From Mesorhizobium sangaii (GTDB taxonomy: Bacteria; Pseudomonadota; Alphaproteobacteria; Rhizobiales; Rhizobiaceae), in the NCBI RefSeq assembly GCF_014207355.1, contig NZ_JACHEF010000005.1, forward strand, positions 482,702 to 546,701: a stretch of 64,000 bases of DNA. Direction: 5' to 3'. The translations under genes were made by a program, and so were the position numbers. Of the stretch, positions 60,886 to 64,000 are shown in pieces (positions within the stretch are counted from its first letter, which is position 1; every line of letters begins with the position of its first letter). The notes beneath the pieces are model-generated. The model saw only the letters and a list, made by a program, of their open reading frames with translations. It had not been told where the DNA came from and made no database searches.

Positions 60886-61578
60886 ATGAACGATGCGTCG
60901 GCAAAACCCGCGGGCCTCGTCCTTTCATCGACGGAGCGCGCGAATACGCTGTCGCATTTTCACAGAGCCGAGATCGCCCGCATGGCGGGATGGCGCGACC
61001 GGCTCGACCGGACGACGAACTGGGCGATCACGGTGGTGGCGGCGCTGCTTTCGGTATCGCTGTCAACGGCCAGCGCGCATCACGGCGTGCTGCTATTCGC
61101 CATGCTGCTGATCATGCTTTTGCTGTGGATCGAGGCGCGTCGCTATCGGTTCTTCGACTTCTACCGGGCTCGCGTGCGACAGTTCGAGCGCCACTATTTC
61201 GCGCAGATCTTTTCCCCGCAGCCCGACTTTGCCTCTGATTGGCTGCTCATCGTCGGCGAAGGCCTGCGCGCGCCGAAGTTCCTGCTGTCGCAGCGCGCTG
61301 CGCTGGCGCGCCGCCTGCGGCGAAACTACATCTACCTGTTCCTGATCCTGCTGTTGGCCTGGGTGGTCAAGATATCGACCCCCAGCCTTCAGACCGTGGG
61401 CCTCAAGACCGGGTTTGTCGGTTCGCTTCGTGAGGCCGTCGAAAACGCCGCCCTTGGCCCCATTCCCGGTGTGGTGATCGTGGTCGTCGTGACGGCATTC
61501 TATGCCTGGCTGCTCGCTATCGTCTTTTTCGCGGCCGGCGACGACGGCGAACTTTCCTTCGGCGACGTCCACGTCTGA
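60886..61578 (+). CDS. DUF2270 domain-containing membrane protein
   Basis: Starting at the ATG at 60886 the product has 230 residues. It reads TLSHFHRAEIARMAGWRDRLDRTTNWAITVVAALLSVSLS, then FAMLLIMLLLWIEARRYRFFDFYRARVRQFE, followed by a soluble stretch and two more hydrophobic segments. This is the DUF2270 layout; such proteins are integral membrane proteins of unknown role. A TTG at 60871 is an alternative start. It seems monocistronic. Confidence 0.85.
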   Translation: MNDASAKPAGLVLSSTERANTLSHFHRAEIARMAGWRDRLDRTTNWAITVVAALLSVSLSTASAHHGVLLFAMLLIMLLLWIEARRYRFFDFYRARVRQFERHYFAQIFSPQPDFASDWLLIVGEGLRAPKFLLSQRAALARRLRRNYIYLFLILLLAWVVKISTPSLQTVGLKTGFVGSLREAVENAALGPIPGVVIVVVVTAFYAWLLAIVFFAAGDDGELSFGDVHV

Positions 61579-61786
61579 CGTCTGGCGACAGGCGGCTGCA
61601 ACACATGGCGGCCCGAGCGTTGTTGTGGTCAGTCCGCTGACGCGTTCGAGGGAATCCATGACCTGTCGATTTGCAATGACGTGACGCGGCCGGTCGTGCT
61701 TTTGGCCAGCCGCACCCGAGGCCCGGGCAGAGATGGCGGGCGAGATCGGGGCCCAGTTTGGGCCTAGCCGCGCAGCGGCAAGCCCG

Positions 61787-61930
61787 CTACATGCCGAAGA
61801 ACTGCCTGCCGATCATGTAGCCCAGCGCCGCCGCGACCAGCGGAAACAGCGTCGGCGCGACCTTGCCAAGAAGGGAAACCTGCTGGGCCTTCGCCGGCGT
61901 GTGGCGTGCATTGCCGAGATTCTTGGTCAT
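61787..61930 (-). CDS. Small single-pass membrane protein of 47 residues
   Basis: The ATG at 61930 has TGAGGC seven bases ahead. The product begins MTKNLGNARHTPAKAQQVSL and continues LGKVAPTLFPLVAAALGYM and IGRQFFGM, with a single hydrophobic segment after a basic N-terminus. Codon use is coding-like throughout. Its function is unknown. Confidence 0.6.
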   Translation of the reverse strand: MTKNLGNARHTPAKAQQVSLLGKVAPTLFPLVAAALGYMIGRQFFGM

Positions 61931-62430
61931 TGCTTGCCTCAGGTTTGAATGATTCATTAGCAAGCGCTGATTAACAGCATGGCCGCATTAACGGCTTGCA
62001 AAGAAATTAGATCAAATAGCCGACCATTCCTGCCGCCGATCTTGCCGGCAGCGGGCACATCGGTGCCGCCGGGACGGCCTCCGCTTGCCCGGCAATGACG
62101 ACAGCCTCACCCACATCGTCTCCGGCCTGATGCAGATGGCAAATCGGCGAGGTGCACAAGCTCGACGAGGCCAGCAGCAGCCGACCTGATCCAGGCGAAG
62201 CCCACGGCGCCCGAATTCCGCCGCTCCGCATATCGGCCGTCGAAGCCGATGTTGAAATCAGCCATCCACGTTCTCCCCCTTAAGACCGTGAACGCCGCCT
62301 TGGCGAGGTCGAGATCATCGCGCCTAGTCACCGCGCCCGCAATGAGGTCAAAAGTCGATCATCGCGGATCACCGCATTGCCCCTCGAAGCTGACCTTGCC
62401 AGAGCTTGACCAAGGCCGCTCTGGCCTTGA
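61931..62430. other. Mostly non-coding stretch with possible decayed gene
   Basis: On the minus strand MADFNIGFDGRYAERRNSGA opens at 62265 and runs to about 62130 with good codon use, after which a second frame (QAGDDVGEAVVIAGQAEAVP) continues to 62007. One frameshift would join them, so this may be a disrupted small gene of unknown family. The rest (61931-62006 and 62270-62430) shows AT-rich leader-like sequence only. Confidence 0.35.
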
Positions 62431-62712
62431 TCAATGCGCCACGCCGTCGGATGCGTGCAGGAGTCTCCAGGTCAAGCCGATGCGGCCGTCGAACTGGGAT
62501 GCAAAATGTTCGGCGGCGATGCCTTCCAGGCCGTCATCGACAAGAGCTTCGATGCTACGTCGCAGCAGCGCGAGTTGCATCTCGCGGGCGTGTGCCAGGT
62601 CTGCCTCTCTCATGATTTCCGTGACGTGGTAGGCGACAACGGGCTGGCCGAGGCAAGACGTGAGCGCGCTCGCTTCCGATGTCACTGCCGTAACTGCATC
62701 TTCGATGTTCAT
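62431..62712 (-). CDS. Hypothetical protein of 93 residues
   Basis: The ATG at 62712 has GAGGAGC at good spacing. The product begins MNIEDAVTAVTSEASALTSC, has a helical middle (VTEIMREADLAHAREMQLALLRRSIEAL) and ends GLTWRLLHASDGVAH. It is acidic and helical with no recognised family. It is flanked by gene-free stretches. Confidence 0.55.
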   Translation of the reverse strand: MNIEDAVTAVTSEASALTSCLGQPVVAYHVTEIMREADLAHAREMQLALLRRSIEALVDDGLEGIAAEHFASQFDGRIGLTWRLLHASDGVAH

Positions 62713-63305
62713 TCTGGCGCTCCTCATCAAACATGATGCTGGCGCCTCCCTATGAGACGACGGTGTTCCGTCGTTCCTTTTCAATTTCGACTGTCGCGAA
62801 AGGCAGGTGTGCGCGAAAAGGAGAATTACCCCTCTTGTTCCAGTCTCCTTGAGTAGCCTCGCTACCCAAATCAGTATGCTGCAAAATTGAATTAAAGGCG
62901 ACCGGATAGTTAATCGATGGTTAATGGCGGCGCTCGCATCTCAGGCGTTCGCGCACGAAACATCGGGCAGGTCCGCCTGCGCCTCTTTTCGGATATCGAG
63001 ACCAGCGTCGCCGTGCGCTCAGAAACGGACCTCGCGATTTAGAATTGGCAGTTGGATGGAACCAGCAAGTGCGCCGAGTCGCGACGCGCTCGGCCGAAGA
63101 GTCCAGCACCTGGTCTGTGATCGGTCGGGTCCCAAGCCAATTTCCGCCTGCCGCGCTCCACGCTGTTGCAAGACGTTCAAATTTGAGCTTCCGCGCTCAT
63201 GCTTTGTCGAGAGTCTCTCTGATAGTCATTCAAACCTTCTGCGCTGTAAGTTTTAGCCGTTCTGAATCGCCGTTGGCGACGATGACGACGAAATAGGAGA
63301 ACGCA
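62713..63305. other. Gene-free stretch
   Basis: AT content rises near 62820-62930 (AAATTGAATTAAAGGCGACC), the likely promoter area for the minus-strand gene. Frames in 62924-63256 have poor codon use and no ribosome site. No repeat, hairpin or RNA gene was recognised. Confidence 0.45.
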
Positions 63306-63593
63306 ATGGCTCGCAATCACGTTGAACGTCTTGAAGAGTTCAGGGAAATCCTGGTCGCGACTCGACGCGAAGGAGTCCGTAATGTGCACCATACTCGCGA
63401 CGCAATGCAGGCAAGTGGCTTTCAGATCGGGGACAGTGACGGCTCCAGCTACGGAGCCGATCTGATGGCGCTCCAAGCGGAAATTGAGGCAGTCGATCGC
63501 GCCATCGAAGACGAGAAGCGGTTGGCCTTGGCCCTCGAGAGCGCCGCTCAAACCCACCGACCGACCAAACCGAGAATCGTGAAGGGAACATAG
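63306..63593 (+). CDS. Hypothetical protein of 95 residues
   Basis: The ATG at 63306 has ATAGGAGA six bases ahead. The product begins MARNHVERLEEFREILVATR, followed by REGVRNVHHTRDAMQASGFQ and a coiled-coil-like segment (DLMALQAEIEAVDRAIEDEKRLALALES). It ends in a basic Pro-rich tail. No known domain; likely soluble. Confidence 0.6.
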   Translation: MARNHVERLEEFREILVATRREGVRNVHHTRDAMQASGFQIGDSDGSSYGADLMALQAEIEAVDRAIEDEKRLALALESAAQTHRPTKPRIVKGT

Positions 63594-63992
63594 GTTCAGG
63601 TACGGCCCTTTTCGCCCGTCGCGTCGATCGCCTGCGGTATGGGGTCGGGCTCGTCGCCGCCGTGGTGAGCGCCCTGAAGGTCATCCGTTTGCCATCAAAC
63701 GTCGGGAAGGGACGGCCGAAGCTGCCCTCTGCCAATGTCGCTGACTGCTCAGCCTCCATCTTCGTCGTCGATTTCGCGGTCTCCATCGTTGTCGATGCTT
63801 CGCTAATCTCATGGACGGCGTTCTTCAGATGTCAGCTTCTGGTGCAAAGCGGTCGGCACTACCCTGGATGAAAAGGTCGGCTTTCTAGCCCCATCATCCC
63901 GAAAGCAGATGAGGTGGATGGCTCCCGCTCCCGGCATCTCGGTGCCAAAGTGGGTTTGCTGTCAGGCAACCCGAGCAAAGGAGCCATCCGCC
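63594..63992. other. Gene-free stretch with a stem-loop leader at the window edge
   Basis: From 63594 to about 63890 nothing coding was recognised. At 63916-63989 the arms GGATGGCTCC and GGAGCCATCC form a perfect ten-base inverted repeat, with nested TTTGCT/AGCAAA, ending in AAAGGAG just before an ATG. The right arm would hide that ribosome site, as in attenuated leaders of insertion-sequence transposase genes. Confidence 0.4.
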
Positions 63993-64000
63993 ATGCAGAT
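63993..64000 (+). CDS. Start of an unidentified gene cut by the window end
   Basis: ATGCAGAT follows AAAGGAGCCATCCGCC, so a gene probably starts here, but only two codons are visible. The structured leader hints at a transposase; this cannot be confirmed. Confidence 0.3.

Noticed and set aside
62924..63256. 110-codon plus-strand frame
   Set aside because: No ribosome site, non-coding composition (Ser, Arg, Cys rich) and no recognisable motif.

Overview
The window is a GC-rich chromosomal segment that reads as an alphaproteobacterium of the order Hyphomicrobiales (Rhizobiales), most likely Mesorhizobium or a close relative. This rests on DUF982, DUF1488, DUF2270 and GcrA-like proteins, an arsR-aqpS-arsC locus with an aquaglyceroporin, a groESL operon under a CIRCE element, abundant ABC importers and LysR/LacI/ArsR regulators, and palindromic intergenic repeats typical of rhizobia. 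No rRNA, tRNA or CRISPR array was recognised. The genus is inferred from protein flavour, not from a marker gene.

Region by region: 1-3.5 kb holds the 3' part of a membrane acyltransferase with an SGNH tail and a divergent SDR/LysR pair. 3.6-8.5 kb is accessory: a tyrosine-rich secreted protein, two DUF982 proteins, a GcrA-family protein, an S24 phage-type repressor, small unknowns and one decayed gene. 8.6-14.9 kb is housekeeping and stress: an ArsR-SRPBCC-hydrolase operon, a 16S/23S-type pseudouridine synthase, an SDR-ECF sigma-VOC group, a histidine phosphatase and a universal stress protein. 15-16.2 kb carries an orphan DUF1778 antitoxin and gene debris. 16.2-21 kb is an Lrp/saccharopine-dehydrogenase-like/polar amino-acid ABC operon. 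21-25.6 kb (minus strand) is an arsenic locus: arsR, aqpS, arsC, a second arsR, a flavin monooxygenase-like protein and an MFS exporter. 25.7-26.9 kb is a RES/Xre toxin-antitoxin pair. 27-32 kb is a redox/detoxification cluster (ALDH, SDR, aldo-keto reductase, cupin) with a divergent LysR.

32.9-37.9 kb (minus strand) is the most unusual part. Five tightly packed genes encode two GHKL-like proteins, two STAS-like proteins (one fused to a SAM-dependent methyltransferase) and a membrane Cache-HAMP-PP2C phosphatase. It looks like a doubled partner-switching pathway in which one pair keeps the catalytic and phospho-acceptor residues and the other has lost them. A GGDEF-EAL protein lies just upstream on the same strand.

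40-50.4 kb holds an AraC regulator, small unknown proteins, a YeiH-type transporter, a free methionine-R-sulfoxide reductase, a GYD protein, groESL, and a PAS-GGDEF cyclase. 50.8-57.1 kb is a LacI-controlled carbohydrate operon: an ABC importer plus a GH127 beta-L-arabinofuranosidase, suggesting use of plant arabinosides. 57.2-64 kb holds a frameshifted dihydrofolate-reductase-like gene, a second ArsR-SRPBCC operon with clear operators, a ChaC-like cyclotransferase, Hsp20, DUF2270, small proteins, and at the far edge what may be the leader of another gene or insertion sequence.
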